From: Candidatus Bathyarchaeota archaeon
GTDB lineage: Archaea; Thermoproteota; Bathyarchaeia; Bathyarchaeales; Bathycorpusculaceae
Direction: 5' to 3'
Assembly (NCBI GenBank): GCA_026014665.1
Contig: JAOZHX010000004.1
Coordinates: 18,169 to 82,168 of the forward strand
DNA: 64,000 nt
Part shown: piece after piece, positions 42,884 through 51,841 of the stretch
How positions within the stretch are numbered: the first letter of the stretch is position 1
Layout of the letters: the number at the start of each line of letters is the position of its first letter
Made by a program: the position numbers and the translations under genes
Notes under the pieces: model-generated
What the model saw: only the letters and a program-made list of their open reading frames with translations
The model's database searches: none
Told to the model about the DNA's origin: nothing

Positions 42884-45313
42884 ATGGAGAAAGAACTAAA
42901 AGGGCTTCAAGCAACGAATTTAGAGACAGGATTGAGTAACCAAGAGGTTAAGGAAAGATTAGCAATCTACGGGTACAACGAAGTACCAGAGAAGAAAGTA
43001 AGCTTTCTTGCAAGGCTAGGAAAACGTTTCTGGGGTATCATACCTTGGATGCTTGAAGCCACAGCTATTGTCACCTTCATTCTGGGCAAGTATCCGCAGG
43101 CGCTCGTAATAGTTTTCCTCCTTCTATTCAACGCTGGGATGTCTCTATGGCGGGAAGGCAGAGCTAAAGCAGCCATGGCCAGACTCAAGCAGAGATTAAG
43201 AATCCAAAGTCGCGTCAAAAGAGATGGTCAATGGTCAACCATCCCTGCGCGAGAACTTGTTCCTGGCGACGTTGTCCGAGTTCGAATCGGCGACTTGCTG
43301 CCCGCTGACGTTAGAGTGGTTGATGGTTCTCTAAGTTTAGACCAGTCAGTGCTCACGGGTGAGTCTGGAACTGTGGATAAGTCTACAGGCGAGATAGCGT
43401 ATTCAGGGTCAGCTGTCAAGCGTGGGGAAGCCACTGGCATAGTTGATGCGACAGGCGTAAAGACATATTTTGGAAGAACTATTTCTCTGCTTGAGATGGC
43501 AAAACCAAAGCTTCACATGGAAGAAGTCACCGTCAAAGTTGCGCGGCAACTTGCCATACTGGTCTTAGCATCTCTCCTCATAGTTTTCGTTTACGCTGTA
43601 TTGACTGGGTTCGAACTTGCAGTGTTACTGCCGCTTGCTGGTGTGTTGCTTGTTGCTTCAGTGCCAGTCGCTATGCCTACGATGTTTACCGTTAACATGG
43701 CGCTTGGTTCATCGGTTCTTGCCAAACAAGGCGTATTAGTTACAAGGCTTAGCGCAACAGAGGATGCTGCCACAATGGATGTCTTGTGCGTGGACAAAAC
43801 TGGCACAATTACCATCAATAAGCTCTTTGTGGAAGAGGAAGTGCCACTCAACGGATTTAGCCAAAACGATGTACTATTCTACGGTGCACTTGCCTCAAAT
43901 GAAGCTAATCAAGACCCAATCGATATAGCATTTTTAACTGCTGCCGCAGAGGCTCACATACCCTTAGACGGTTATACGCAAGCGGAATTTGTTCCATTCG
44001 ACCCTAAAACCAGAATGACTGAAGCCACAATCAGCAAAGCTGATGAAAAATTCTTTGTTGGAAAAGGCTCCTTTGATACAATATGTGCTGTTTGTAACGT
44101 TCCTGAAGAAGAGGCAAAAGCGATGGTCAAATTCGCCGAGGAACTTTCTGCAAAAGGGTTGAGGGTAATCGCTGTGGCTAAAGGATCCGACCGAAGTAAA
44201 CTGGAGTTTGTTGGACTTGCAGGAATCGCCGACAGGGTACGAGAGGATTCACGCCAGATCCTTGATCAAATCCGAGGATTAGGCGTGGAGGTGAAGATGC
44301 TTACTGGGGATTCGCTTCCGGTTGCCAAAAACATCGCCATGCAAGTGGGGTTAGGCAAAAATGTGACAACTATGTCGAAGATACAGGAAGCTGAAACCAA
44401 AGCAACACCAGTGGATTCAGTAATCGAAGACAGCCACGGCATCGCCCAAATCTATCCTGAAGACAAATTCAGTATAGTGAAGACTCTTCAACGCATTGGG
44501 CATGTAGTGGGTATGACCGGTGATGGCGTAAATGATGCGCCGGCTTTAGGACAGGCTGAAGTTGGTATCGCAGTGAAGAACGCAACAGACATTGCTAAAG
44601 ACTCTGCGAGCGCAGTTCTAACGGTTGAAGGCCTTGGCGGCATAACATCTATGATTAAAACGTCAAGGATCATCTACCAGAGAATCTATAGCTGGGCTTT
44701 GATGATGGTTGCTCGAAAACTTCATATTGCTGGCTTCATCGTTGTGATGCTTTTTCTTACACATTCATTGATGCTGTCGATAACGGGTACGGTGCTGCTA
44801 TTGTTCTTAGGCGACTTCGTGTCTATGTCTATATCAACCGATAATGTCAGCTCCTCGAAGAAGCCTGATACGTTTGATATGCGTAGGCTATTTGGAGTCA
44901 GTGGCTCACTTGGTGTACTGATGACTATTGAAAGTGCAATCTTTACGGTATTTGCCCTGTCATACTTTGGGTTAATCGGCAACGTGGAGAAAATCTATAC
45001 ATTCGGGTTTGCTTACTTGAATCTGGCAGGAGTATCCGCGCTGATGATTGTTCGTGAACGCGACCACTTTTGGAAATCAAAACCTAGCAGGTTCTTAAGC
45101 ATTACAGTCTTAGCCGAGGTCCTGTTTGTAATTGCCATTTCCATCTTTGGCGTCTTAGAGCTTGCACCGCTTGGCTTCATACCTGTGCTGGCAATCCTTG
45201 GCTATGCTTTGCTAACAACCTTCCTAATCAACGACCCCATAAAAGTGTACCTTATGCGCAAATTCAAGACAACACCAAAGGTTAAGCAATCAGAGGCTGT
45301 TGCCCATGGCTAG
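42884..45313 (+). CDS. P3A-type (plasma membrane H+-ATPase family) P-type ATPase
   Basis: 809 residues, the length of archaeal P3A pumps such as MJ1226. No N-terminal metal-binding domain. TGES-type actuator loop (VLTGESGTVDKSTG), phosphorylation Asp304 in CVDKTGTI, hinge MTGDGVNDAPALGQAEVGIAV, ten predicted membrane helices with VASVPVAMPTMFTVNMALG in M4. Lack of CPC/SPC excludes a P1B metal pump. Probable role: proton export to hold pH or membrane potential; why it sits in a metal island is unclear. The 3' end overlaps the next gene. Confidence 0.92.
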   Translation: MEKELKGLQATNLETGLSNQEVKERLAIYGYNEVPEKKVSFLARLGKRFWGIIPWMLEATAIVTFILGKYPQALVIVFLLLFNAGMSLWREGRAKAAMARLKQRLRIQSRVKRDGQWSTIPARELVPGDVVRVRIGDLLPADVRVVDGSLSLDQSVLTGESGTVDKSTGEIAYSGSAVKRGEATGIVDATGVKTYFGRTISLLEMAKPKLHMEEVTVKVARQLAILVLASLLIVFVYAVLTGFELAVLLPLAGVLLVASVPVAMPTMFTVNMALGSSVLAKQGVLVTRLSATEDAATMDVLCVDKTGTITINKLFVEEEVPLNGFSQNDVLFYGALASNEANQDPIDIAFLTAAAEAHIPLDGYTQAEFVPFDPKTRMTEATISKADEKFFVGKGSFDTICAVCNVPEEEAKAMVKFAEELSAKGLRVIAVAKGSDRSKLEFVGLAGIADRVREDSRQILDQIRGLGVEVKMLTGDSLPVAKNIAMQVGLGKNVTTMSKIQEAETKATPVDSVIEDSHGIAQIYPEDKFSIVKTLQRIGHVVGMTGDGVNDAPALGQAEVGIAVKNATDIAKDSASAVLTVEGLGGITSMIKTSRIIYQRIYSWALMMVARKLHIAGFIVVMLFLTHSLMLSITGTVLLLFLGDFVSMSISTDNVSSSKKPDTFDMRRLFGVSGSLGVLMTIESAIFTVFALSYFGLIGNVEKIYTFGFAYLNLAGVSALMIVRERDHFWKSKPSRFLSITVLAEVLFVIAISIFGVLELAPLGFIPVLAILGYALLTTFLINDPIKVYLMRKFKTTPKVKQSEAVAHG

Positions 45314-45677
45314 CTCTGATGGTCCATGGTTCCCCACAATCTTCGCTGACAAATGTGACGGTTGCGCCAAAACTGGCAAGCCACGCTGCATTGAATTTTG
45401 TCCAAACGGCGTCTTTGAAATGAAAGAAGGAAAGGCATTTGTTGCTTTTCCAGCTAAATGCGGTGGCGGCTGTTCTACGCTTCATTGTTCAGCGTGCGCA
45501 CCTCTTTGCCATAAGAAGGCAATAGTTTTTCCATCAAGCTTTACCTCAAGCTGTTGCTTGCCAAAAGGAGAAGGGGGTAAAGATATGCTGCGAAAAACAA
45601 CTTGCGAGATATGCGGTAAACAATACTGGACAAACAGAGAAAGCGATTTGTGTTTTGATTGTGAATCAAAGAGGTGA
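45306..45677 (+). CDS. Ferredoxin-like protein with C-terminal zinc knuckle
   Basis: 123 residues from ATG 45306 inside the ATPase end (TTG 45300 also in frame). Cys pattern CDGCAKTGKPRCIEFC, then CGGGCSTLHCSACAPLC, both wider than classical ferredoxin spacing, and a C-terminal CEICGKQYWTNRESDLCFDC zinc ribbon. Third Cys-rich protein of this neighbourhood; may be electron carrier or metal sensor. Overlap suggests cotranslation with the pump. Confidence 0.7.
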   Translation: MASSDGPWFPTIFADKCDGCAKTGKPRCIEFCPNGVFEMKEGKAFVAFPAKCGGGCSTLHCSACAPLCHKKAIVFPSSFTSSCCLPKGEGGKDMLRKTTCEICGKQYWTNRESDLCFDCESKR

Positions 45678-45693
45678 AGCTCCTTAATCACCA

Positions 45694-46263
45694 TTAGGTC
45701 TGCTTATCTTGGAATGTTCCATGACGTAAGAACGCTCGTGCTATAAACGGCACTATCACGCCAGCTAGCACGCGCGGTAAGAAGGCAAGTAGCAATCCCG
45801 AGATGCTTATCCCACCAAGAATGGGCGAAAATTGGCCAACCAAAACAACCAGCAGAGCACCCATAATTCCAGCAACCACTCCTGCAGGAATCATCCTTCG
45901 GTAACTTGTTGAGCGTTTGCCCAATGCTCCTGCAATATAGCCTATTAACATAGCGCTTACGAGGTTGCCTATGAGGCTTATATCACCGCTACCTTGAGAA
46001 GCATAGAGTTGGTCTGAATAGTACAAGGCGTATAAACTTCCTAACAAGAAACCTGAAGCGCCGCCCGCCCATTGATTCCAGATTAACCCAATTAGCATAG
46101 GCACGCCTACTATAATAATAGCCTCTAAAAGCGGATACTTGAGTCCTATCAGAGATGGCGTAGAAATCAATGCAACGCCAACAATTATTAACGCTACAAG
46201 AGTTGGAATTATTATTCCAAACACTACCTCGCCTACTTTTCCATCTCGCCAAACGTGAGCCAT
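45694..46263 (-). CDS. Six-TM membrane protein, metal-island paralog 1
   Basis: 189 residues from ATG 46263. Hydrophobic segments throughout, with a conserved core WNQWAGGASGFLLGSLYALYYSDQLY and SAMLIGYIAGALGKRSTSYRRMI. A second copy lies at 53471-54118 with the same motifs. Both stand beside ArsR genes, so a transport or membrane-sensing role in metal response is likely but unproven. The open frame runs further upstream to 46425 but overlaps the ArsR gene and promoter. Confidence 0.7.
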   Translation of the reverse strand: MAHVWRDGKVGEVVFGIIIPTLVALIIVGVALISTPSLIGLKYPLLEAIIIVGVPMLIGLIWNQWAGGASGFLLGSLYALYYSDQLYASQGSGDISLIGNLVSAMLIGYIAGALGKRSTSYRRMIPAGVVAGIMGALLVVLVGQFSPILGGISISGLLLAFLPRVLAGVIVPFIARAFLRHGTFQDKQT

Positions 46264-46270
46264 AACTTGT

Positions 46271-46286
46271 CTACCTTGGAAGGTAG
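46271..46286. promoter_or_regulatory. Palindrome CTACCTT-GG-AAGGTAG
   Basis: Perfect 7-bp arms, 8-23 bp upstream of the membrane-protein ATG at 46263. A TATA-like gtttaataaag (minus strand, about 46300-46309) would place the transcription start inside the palindrome, so it is a good repressor site, presumably for the divergent ArsR gene product. Confidence 0.5.
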
Positions 46287-46370
46287 TATTTGATAAGTCT
46301 TTATTAAACTTGAACGATGGCGCCCGCTCTTTTTTTATCTGAGGACGCCTAATAATTTCCTGAGATTTAA

Positions 46371-46730
46371 ATGGCTGCAAAGAATACCGATAAAATGCAA
46401 AAACAAAACTCCTCCGAGTTCCCACAAGAGGTTAAAGACGCAATAGCAGAGATTGGCGGATTAGATCGAATATTAAACGCCATCAAACCCGAAGAAATAG
46501 AGAAAGAAGTCAAGCTGCACAAGATTCTCTCAGACAAAACAAGACTCATAATTCTCAAAGCAATCCAACAATGCGATCTATGCCCTTGCGTTATCAAGGT
46601 TTTGATAAATATTTCCGATTCTCGCCTATCTTACCATCTTATGGTACTTGAAAAGGCAGGGTTAATTGCATCTTATAAGAAGAAAAACTGGAAAATATAC
46701 AAGATTACAGAGAAAGGGCGCTCGCTTTAG
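46371..46730 (+). CDS. ArsR-family winged-helix regulator, CPC motif
   Basis: 119 residues. HTH: LSDKTRLIILKAIQQCDLCPCVIKVLINISDSRLSYHLMVLEKAGLIASYKKKNWKIYKITEKG. The CDLCPC sequence at the start of the recognition unit places three cysteines where ArsR/SmtB proteins bind thiophilic metals (alpha3 site). Its C-terminus overlaps the convergent P1B ATPase by 4 bp and it is divergent from a membrane protein. Likely metal-responsive repressor. Confidence 0.82.
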   Translation: MAAKNTDKMQKQNSSEFPQEVKDAIAEIGGLDRILNAIKPEEIEKEVKLHKILSDKTRLIILKAIQQCDLCPCVIKVLINISDSRLSYHLMVLEKAGLIASYKKKNWKIYKITEKGRSL

Positions 46731-48859
46731 GTGACAGCTTTCTTCTGTAAATCAAACTTGTTTTTGGTTGTAAGTAGTCTCAGGGCATTCCCGATGACTA
46801 CTAGCGCGCTGATTTCATTAAGCAGTAAGCCTGAGACCAGCCCTAAGTAACCGAGTAATGCTGCTGCGACCATGAAGGCAATGTTTATCAGTGAGACAGC
46901 GATGTTTTGTTTAATGTTATTAACGGTTTTTGCACTTAGTTCTCGAACGTAGTTTATTTTTGAGAGGTCATCAGACATCAATACTATATCGCCCGCTTCA
47001 ATTGCAACGTCTGTTCCTGCAGCGCCCATAGCTATGCCAACATTGGAAGCAGCCATCGCTGGTGCATCGTTTACGCCGTCTCCGACCATAGCAACTGACC
47101 CATACTTTTCTTTGAGCTCTTTGATGACCCTGACTTTGTCTTCTGGGAGAAGCTGCGCATAATACTCGTCCACGCCCGCCTGTGCAGCAATGGCTTTTGC
47201 GCATCTTTCATTATCGCCTGTGAGCATCACTGTTCGGATACCTTGTTTTCTAATAACGCTAAGGGTTTCTTTGGCGCCCGGTCTTAATGCATCTGCAATA
47301 GCTAAAATGCCTAGTAATTTACCGTTTCGTCCAACAAGTATGACGGTTTTTCCCTGGTCCTCTAGCCTAGCAATTTCATCTTGGTGTTCTTGGATTGAAA
47401 TGCCATTTTCTTCCATGAATCGTGGATTACCTGCAACGCATGGTTGCCCCTCAATCTTTGCCTTGACACCTTTTCCAGTCACGTCCGTAAATTCCTCGAG
47501 GCTTGCTTCAGCTGAGATTTTGCTTTCCTTTGCTTTTCTAACAACGGCGTTTGCCAGAGGATGATTTGATCTGCACTCCATGCTGGACGAGAGCATCAAC
47601 AGTTGCTGCTGAGAAGGATTACCAAAGCTAATAACATCAGTGACTTCTGGTCGACCAATTGTTAAAGTTCCGGTTTTATCGAAGGCTATTACCTTGACTT
47701 TTTTGGCAGCCTCAAAGTAGGCGCCGCCCTTAAACACAACACCTTTCCTAGCTCCGTTTGCCATAGCTGCAACAACCGCTACTGGAACTGATAGAGCCAA
47801 TCCGCATGAGCAGGAAACGACGAAGACAACTAATCCTCGTAGGATAAAAGTCATCCAGTCTGCGCCAAACAAAGCGGGTGGTATAACAGCAACTAAAATG
47901 CCAAGGACAAACATCGCTGGGGTGTATGTGTTTGAGAATTTGTCCGAGAAGCGTTGGAAGGATATTTTCTTTGCTTGAGCTTCTTCTACTGAGTATATTA
48001 TTTTTGATAGCATGGTTTCGCTTGCGGGCTTATCGACTTTAACTTCTAGAAAGCTCTTTTGGTTGATGGATCCCGCGAACACTACGTCGCCAATGCTTTT
48101 GGTTATGGGGAAGGATTCGCCGGTGACTGCGGATTGGTCTACAAACGAGGAACCTGTCTGTACTGTTCCATCAACAGGGATTCTTTCGCCAGGTTTAACA
48201 ATTACTAAATCTCCGATGTTTATGTCCTCAACTGCCTGCATGAATTCTTTGCCGTCTTTGCGGACCAACGCTTGTTTGGGTGCCAAATTCATTAGTGAGC
48301 GGATAGCACCTCTGGCTTTATCAACTGCATAGGATTCAAGTACGTCGCCTAATGAGTAGACAAAGATGAGAATGGCTGCCTCTGACCACATACCGAGCAC
48401 TAATGCACCTACGGAACCTATCAGCATAAGCAGATGGATGGTTGCTGTTAGGTTCATCAAAGCAATTATCGCTTTTTTGGCAGGGTAATATACGCCGACT
48501 AGAACTGCGATGATGTATCCGATGAAAGTGTAGTTTTGTGGAATTTTGGTTAGTCCTAATAGGAAGGTTGTGAGAGTGGTTAATCCGCATGCGATTAGGG
48601 CAAGTTGCTGTTTTTCTCTCCACCATGTGCTTAATTTGCTTTTGGAGCGGATGACTTGGGCTTTCATGCCTGTTTCTGAGATTGAACGGATGATGTCTTG
48701 GAGATTGATGGTTGATGGGTCGTATGATAAACTTAGCTGTTGTGTTGATTCGTCGATGTTTAGGTTGCTTATTCCTGGCAACGCGTTAATTTTTTGTTGA
48801 ATTAATTGAACTTCGGTTTGGCTTTCCATTCCTTCTATGTAAATTTTAGCGTTTTCCAA
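46727..48859 (-). CDS. P1B-type heavy-metal ATPase with atypical CSC motif
   Basis: 710 residues. The N-terminal ferredoxin-like HMA domain has lost its cysteines (EGMESQTEVQ in place of GMxCxxC). Eight membrane helices; the ion-binding TM motif reads SCSCGLALSVP (C350-S351-C352) where Cu and Zn pumps have CPC. AVTGESFPI, AFDKTGTL, SNHPLA and MVGDGVNDAP are all intact, so the pump should work. Metal specificity is unclear; copper, zinc or cadmium export are options. Divergent from the HMA chaperone gene at 49007. Confidence 0.9.
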   Translation of the reverse strand: MENAKIYIEGMESQTEVQLIQQKINALPGISNLNIDESTQQLSLSYDPSTINLQDIIRSISETGMKAQVIRSKSKLSTWWREKQQLALIACGLTTLTTFLLGLTKIPQNYTFIGYIIAVLVGVYYPAKKAIIALMNLTATIHLLMLIGSVGALVLGMWSEAAILIFVYSLGDVLESYAVDKARGAIRSLMNLAPKQALVRKDGKEFMQAVEDINIGDLVIVKPGERIPVDGTVQTGSSFVDQSAVTGESFPITKSIGDVVFAGSINQKSFLEVKVDKPASETMLSKIIYSVEEAQAKKISFQRFSDKFSNTYTPAMFVLGILVAVIPPALFGADWMTFILRGLVVFVVSCSCGLALSVPVAVVAAMANGARKGVVFKGGAYFEAAKKVKVIAFDKTGTLTIGRPEVTDVISFGNPSQQQLLMLSSSMECRSNHPLANAVVRKAKESKISAEASLEEFTDVTGKGVKAKIEGQPCVAGNPRFMEENGISIQEHQDEIARLEDQGKTVILVGRNGKLLGILAIADALRPGAKETLSVIRKQGIRTVMLTGDNERCAKAIAAQAGVDEYYAQLLPEDKVRVIKELKEKYGSVAMVGDGVNDAPAMAASNVGIAMGAAGTDVAIEAGDIVLMSDDLSKINYVRELSAKTVNNIKQNIAVSLINIAFMVAAALLGYLGLVSGLLLNEISALVVIGNALRLLTTKNKFDLQKKAVT

Positions 48860-48879
48860 TTAAATCACTATGTAAATCT

Positions 48880-48985
48880 ATTTCAAATATGGTTGAAATA
48901 CCTTTTATAGCGGCTATAAATACTTTGCCGCTAAACTTCAGCAAAAAATATTTAAGTTAAATCAAGTACTTCAAAAGCAATTGAA
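48880..48985. promoter_or_regulatory. Divergent promoter with twin TATA palindrome and two TTCAA-N6-TTGAA operators
   Basis: TTTATAGCGGCTATAAA (48904-48920) is a near-perfect palindrome holding a TATA box for each direction. Flanking it are two copies of TTCAA-N6-TTGAA: 48882-48897 (extended ATTTCAA...TTGAAAT, 48880-48899), at the probable start site of the ATPase gene, and 48970-48985, upstream of the HMA chaperone ATG. The symmetry suggests one regulator controls both genes. Confidence 0.6.
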
Positions 48986-49006
48986 ATAGCTGGAGGATAA
49001 AAAGCG

Positions 49007-49243
49007 ATGGAAAACGTAAGCAAAGACCAAGAAGTAACCTTCAAACTTGAAGGCATGGGCTGCTCATGCGAAGCTAAAATCATAGAAAAACGCTTAAAGG
49101 CACTAAAAGGAGTAAAAACCTACAACATCAACCCAATCTCAAACTGGCTAAAAGTATCCTTTGACTCGTCCCTTGTCTCAACAGATGACATCAAAAAGAC
49201 AATAGCCAAATGTGGAATTACCGCTTCGCCGGTCAAGAAATAG
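49007..49243 (+). CDS. HMA-domain metallochaperone with GMGCSC loop
   Basis: 78 residues: VTFKLEGMGCSCEAKIIEKRLKALKGVKTYNINPISNWLKVSFDSSLVSTDDIKKTIAKCGI, a betaalphabeta-betaalphabeta fold. The metal loop is GM-x-C-x-C, one residue shorter than the normal GM-x-C-x-x-C, and mirrors the CSC of the divergent ATPase. Aggagg-like SD (tggagga) upstream of the ATG. Likely hands a metal to the adjacent pump. Confidence 0.82.
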   Translation: MENVSKDQEVTFKLEGMGCSCEAKIIEKRLKALKGVKTYNINPISNWLKVSFDSSLVSTDDIKKTIAKCGITASPVKK

Positions 49244-49498
49244 ACCTATAAAGTGACCGAACACTTTCGTATTCAGCCGAAAGTCCCTTTATTTTATTCA
49301 CCTTTATTTTAATCGCGTCCACTGCAGTTCATCTTCAAGGTAAAAGTATTTGTTGCTGTTTTTAAGAGGTTGATAAAACCACCTTTCTGAATTCAACCAG
49401 AGTCTCTATTGCCATTAAAATGTCTGCTCATTTTTTTTTAAAAAAAAGGTATAAAAAGATTCTATGGTGTCTTTTCAGTTCTTAACACTGAATATCAT

Positions 49499-51424
49499 TT
49501 ATCCTTTAGTCTGGGTGAAAGGTTTTGGTTTACTTCGCAGCAGTAGAGCTGAATTGATTACCACCGAGATGCATCCGAGTTCTGCAAGTATGACTGCAAT
49601 TATTGGATTTAACAGGCCAGCAGCAGCTATGGTTAATGCTACTATATTCCATATGAAGGCGTAAACAATGTTTCCTTTCATTCTGGTAAAGGCTTTTCTG
49701 CTCAAGCTGATTGCATACTCAACTTTGGTTAAGTCATCTCCCAGAAGTGCCACATCTGCAGTCTCAACCGCAACGTCGCTTCCAGCTGCGCCCATCGCAA
49801 ACCCAATATCTGAAGTAGCCAACGCAGGCGCATCGTTCACGCCGTCGCCAACCATAGCAACAATGTTTTCTTTTTTGAGGTCCTTAACAACGTCGACTTT
49901 CTGTTCAGGTAAAAGCTCGGCGTGGAATTCATCGACTCCAGCCTGTTCGGCGATGGATTTGGCTGTCAGCATGTTATCGCCTGTAATCATAGCTGTCTTA
50001 ACTCCTAACCGTTTGAGCCTCTGGATAGCCTCGAGAGAATTATCTCGAATCGTATCTGCCACAACGATAACACCGATAACACTTTTGTCTAAAGCTACAG
50101 GAATAGCCGTTTTTCCTTCACTTTCAACTCGACTCATCAATGAAGATGCTTCTTCCGGAACCGCAAAATCAATCATCTTCCGCCCAATCAGGATGTGTTG
50201 TCCTTCATAATGAGCGTGCACGCCATGTCCGGGGATGGTTTTGAAATCCTTCGGGTCAGGAACGTTAATCCCCATTTCTTCAGCTTTAGCCATAACCGCC
50301 TTGGATAAGGGATGCTCAGAGAATTTTTCTGCAATCGCAGCATACTTGATTGTGTCTTCTTGTGAGTAGTTACCAAATGTCTTTATTTCCACAACTTTTG
50401 GTTCGCCAACTGTTAATGTGCCAGTTTTGTCGAATGCCACCATCTTAACGTCTTTCAGCTTTTCGATGTGTGTGCCGCCTTTGATTATTATGCCGTTCAT
50501 GCTGGCATTGCCAATGGTAGCAGCTACAGCGACTGGAACAGCAATTGCAAGAGCGCATGGACATGCAACTAAGAGAACGGTTACTGTTCTAGCAAGGGCT
50601 ATCTCAAAACCAATCGTGAAATATGTAAATGCAAAGACAGATGATGCGATTACAGTCATTAGGGGTAAGAAGTAAGTGGTGAATCGGTCTGCTATGTTTT
50701 GTATGGGAGCTTTTTTCTCTTGGGCTTCTTCAACTAATTCTATGAGGTGGGCAAGTGTGGTGTCCTCGGCGATTTTTTCAACCTTAATCTCTAAGGCGCC
50801 ATGTTCGTTTAGGGTGCCAGCAAACGTGCGGTCACCGACTGTTTTTTCAACCGGGATTGACTCGCCAGTGATGGTTGCTTGATTAACGGTGCTATGTCCC
50901 GAAATTACTAATCCATCAACGGGTATGTTGTCGCCTGGTTTGACTAAGACAATTTCGCCTGGTTTAACTTCGTCTATGGGTACTATGACTTCTGCTCCGT
51001 CTCGTCGTACGCGTGCTGTTTTAGGGGTCATTTTGATTAGTGTTTCAAGCGCTCCTCTTGTTCGGTGGATGATGTAATCTTCGGTAGTCATCCCTGCAAG
51101 AATAATGAACGCTACTATGGCTGCGGCTGTAAGGTATCCAACTGCTTCTGCAGTACCAGTGGCTAATGCTTGAGGTAGAACTAAACCAGCGATTACTGAA
51201 ATGAAGATGGCGATTGTTGCAAACAATTGGGCGGTAACGTTACCATGGATTAGCGATCTAATGCCATGGACGTAGATGCGGTAGCCTAAGGCAACGGCGA
51301 TTAGAGTTAAAGCTACGCTGATTTCATGTGCGTAAGCTATCTGAACCCCAGATATTAAGCCACCTGCTAGAGCAAATAACCCCAGCAAGATCACAAAGAT
51401 AACGCCTTTTTGGTGTTCTCTCAT
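49499..51424 (-). CDS. P1B-type heavy-metal ATPase, CPC type
   Basis: 641 residues, no N-terminal HMA domain (supplied by the small protein just upstream). VACPCALAIAVPVA gives the canonical CPC, then AFDKTGTLTVGEPKV, SEHPLSKAV, MVGDGVNDAPALATSDIGFAMGAAGSDVA. The last helix AVILAELGCISVVINSALLL resembles Zn/Cd/Pb pumps (acidic residue) more than Cu pumps, so Zn/Cd/Pb export is the better guess. ATGA overlap with the HMA gene, which precedes it in the operon. Confidence 0.92.
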   Translation of the reverse strand: MREHQKGVIFVILLGLFALAGGLISGVQIAYAHEISVALTLIAVALGYRIYVHGIRSLIHGNVTAQLFATIAIFISVIAGLVLPQALATGTAEAVGYLTAAAIVAFIILAGMTTEDYIIHRTRGALETLIKMTPKTARVRRDGAEVIVPIDEVKPGEIVLVKPGDNIPVDGLVISGHSTVNQATITGESIPVEKTVGDRTFAGTLNEHGALEIKVEKIAEDTTLAHLIELVEEAQEKKAPIQNIADRFTTYFLPLMTVIASSVFAFTYFTIGFEIALARTVTVLLVACPCALAIAVPVAVAATIGNASMNGIIIKGGTHIEKLKDVKMVAFDKTGTLTVGEPKVVEIKTFGNYSQEDTIKYAAIAEKFSEHPLSKAVMAKAEEMGINVPDPKDFKTIPGHGVHAHYEGQHILIGRKMIDFAVPEEASSLMSRVESEGKTAIPVALDKSVIGVIVVADTIRDNSLEAIQRLKRLGVKTAMITGDNMLTAKSIAEQAGVDEFHAELLPEQKVDVVKDLKKENIVAMVGDGVNDAPALATSDIGFAMGAAGSDVAVETADVALLGDDLTKVEYAISLSRKAFTRMKGNIVYAFIWNIVALTIAAAGLLNPIIAVILAELGCISVVINSALLLRSKPKPFTQTKG

Positions 51425-51684
51425 TTGCTTTCCTCTCGCGATACTATTTCCACTTGGTAGCCGAGTTTTTGTATTCGTTCAGTTATTTTAGAAAGGCTAA
51501 TTTTCTCTGGATCATAATCTAATGTAACTTTGCCTGTTATCTCATTGACTTTTACTGTTGGGTTTGAGACTCCGCTTAAACGAGCTATTGCATGTTTGAG
51601 GTTGTCTGCTTTGAAAACGGAGCATGTAGTGCATGCAGTGCACTCCGATTTTTCAGCTTTTAAGACGACCTTCTCAATTGTCAA
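51421..51684 (-). CDS. HMA-like metal-binding protein, Cys-rich loop
   Basis: 87 residues with KSECTACTTCSVFKADNLKHAIARLSGVSNPTVKVNEITGKVTLDYDPEKISLSKITERIQKLGYQVEI: ferredoxin-like HMA fold with three cysteines (C-x2-C-x2-C) in the metal loop in place of two. It would serve as the detached N-terminal domain of the following pump. Start ATG 51684 with aagggaggg upstream. Confidence 0.85.
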   Translation of the reverse strand: MTIEKVVLKAEKSECTACTTCSVFKADNLKHAIARLSGVSNPTVKVNEITGKVTLDYDPEKISLSKITERIQKLGYQVEIVSREESK

Positions 51685-51841
51685 ATTATTTCCCTCCCTT
51701 TTTACTTTTTCAAAGCGATTAAGCAGCTGCTGAATCTTCGTGTTTCTAATGAGTAATTGGAGCTTTTTTCTGCGAAATGTTGGTTGCTATCCATTATGTC
51801 CACCTTAAGCAGAATTCGTATTAAAGAATTTAAATTTATTG

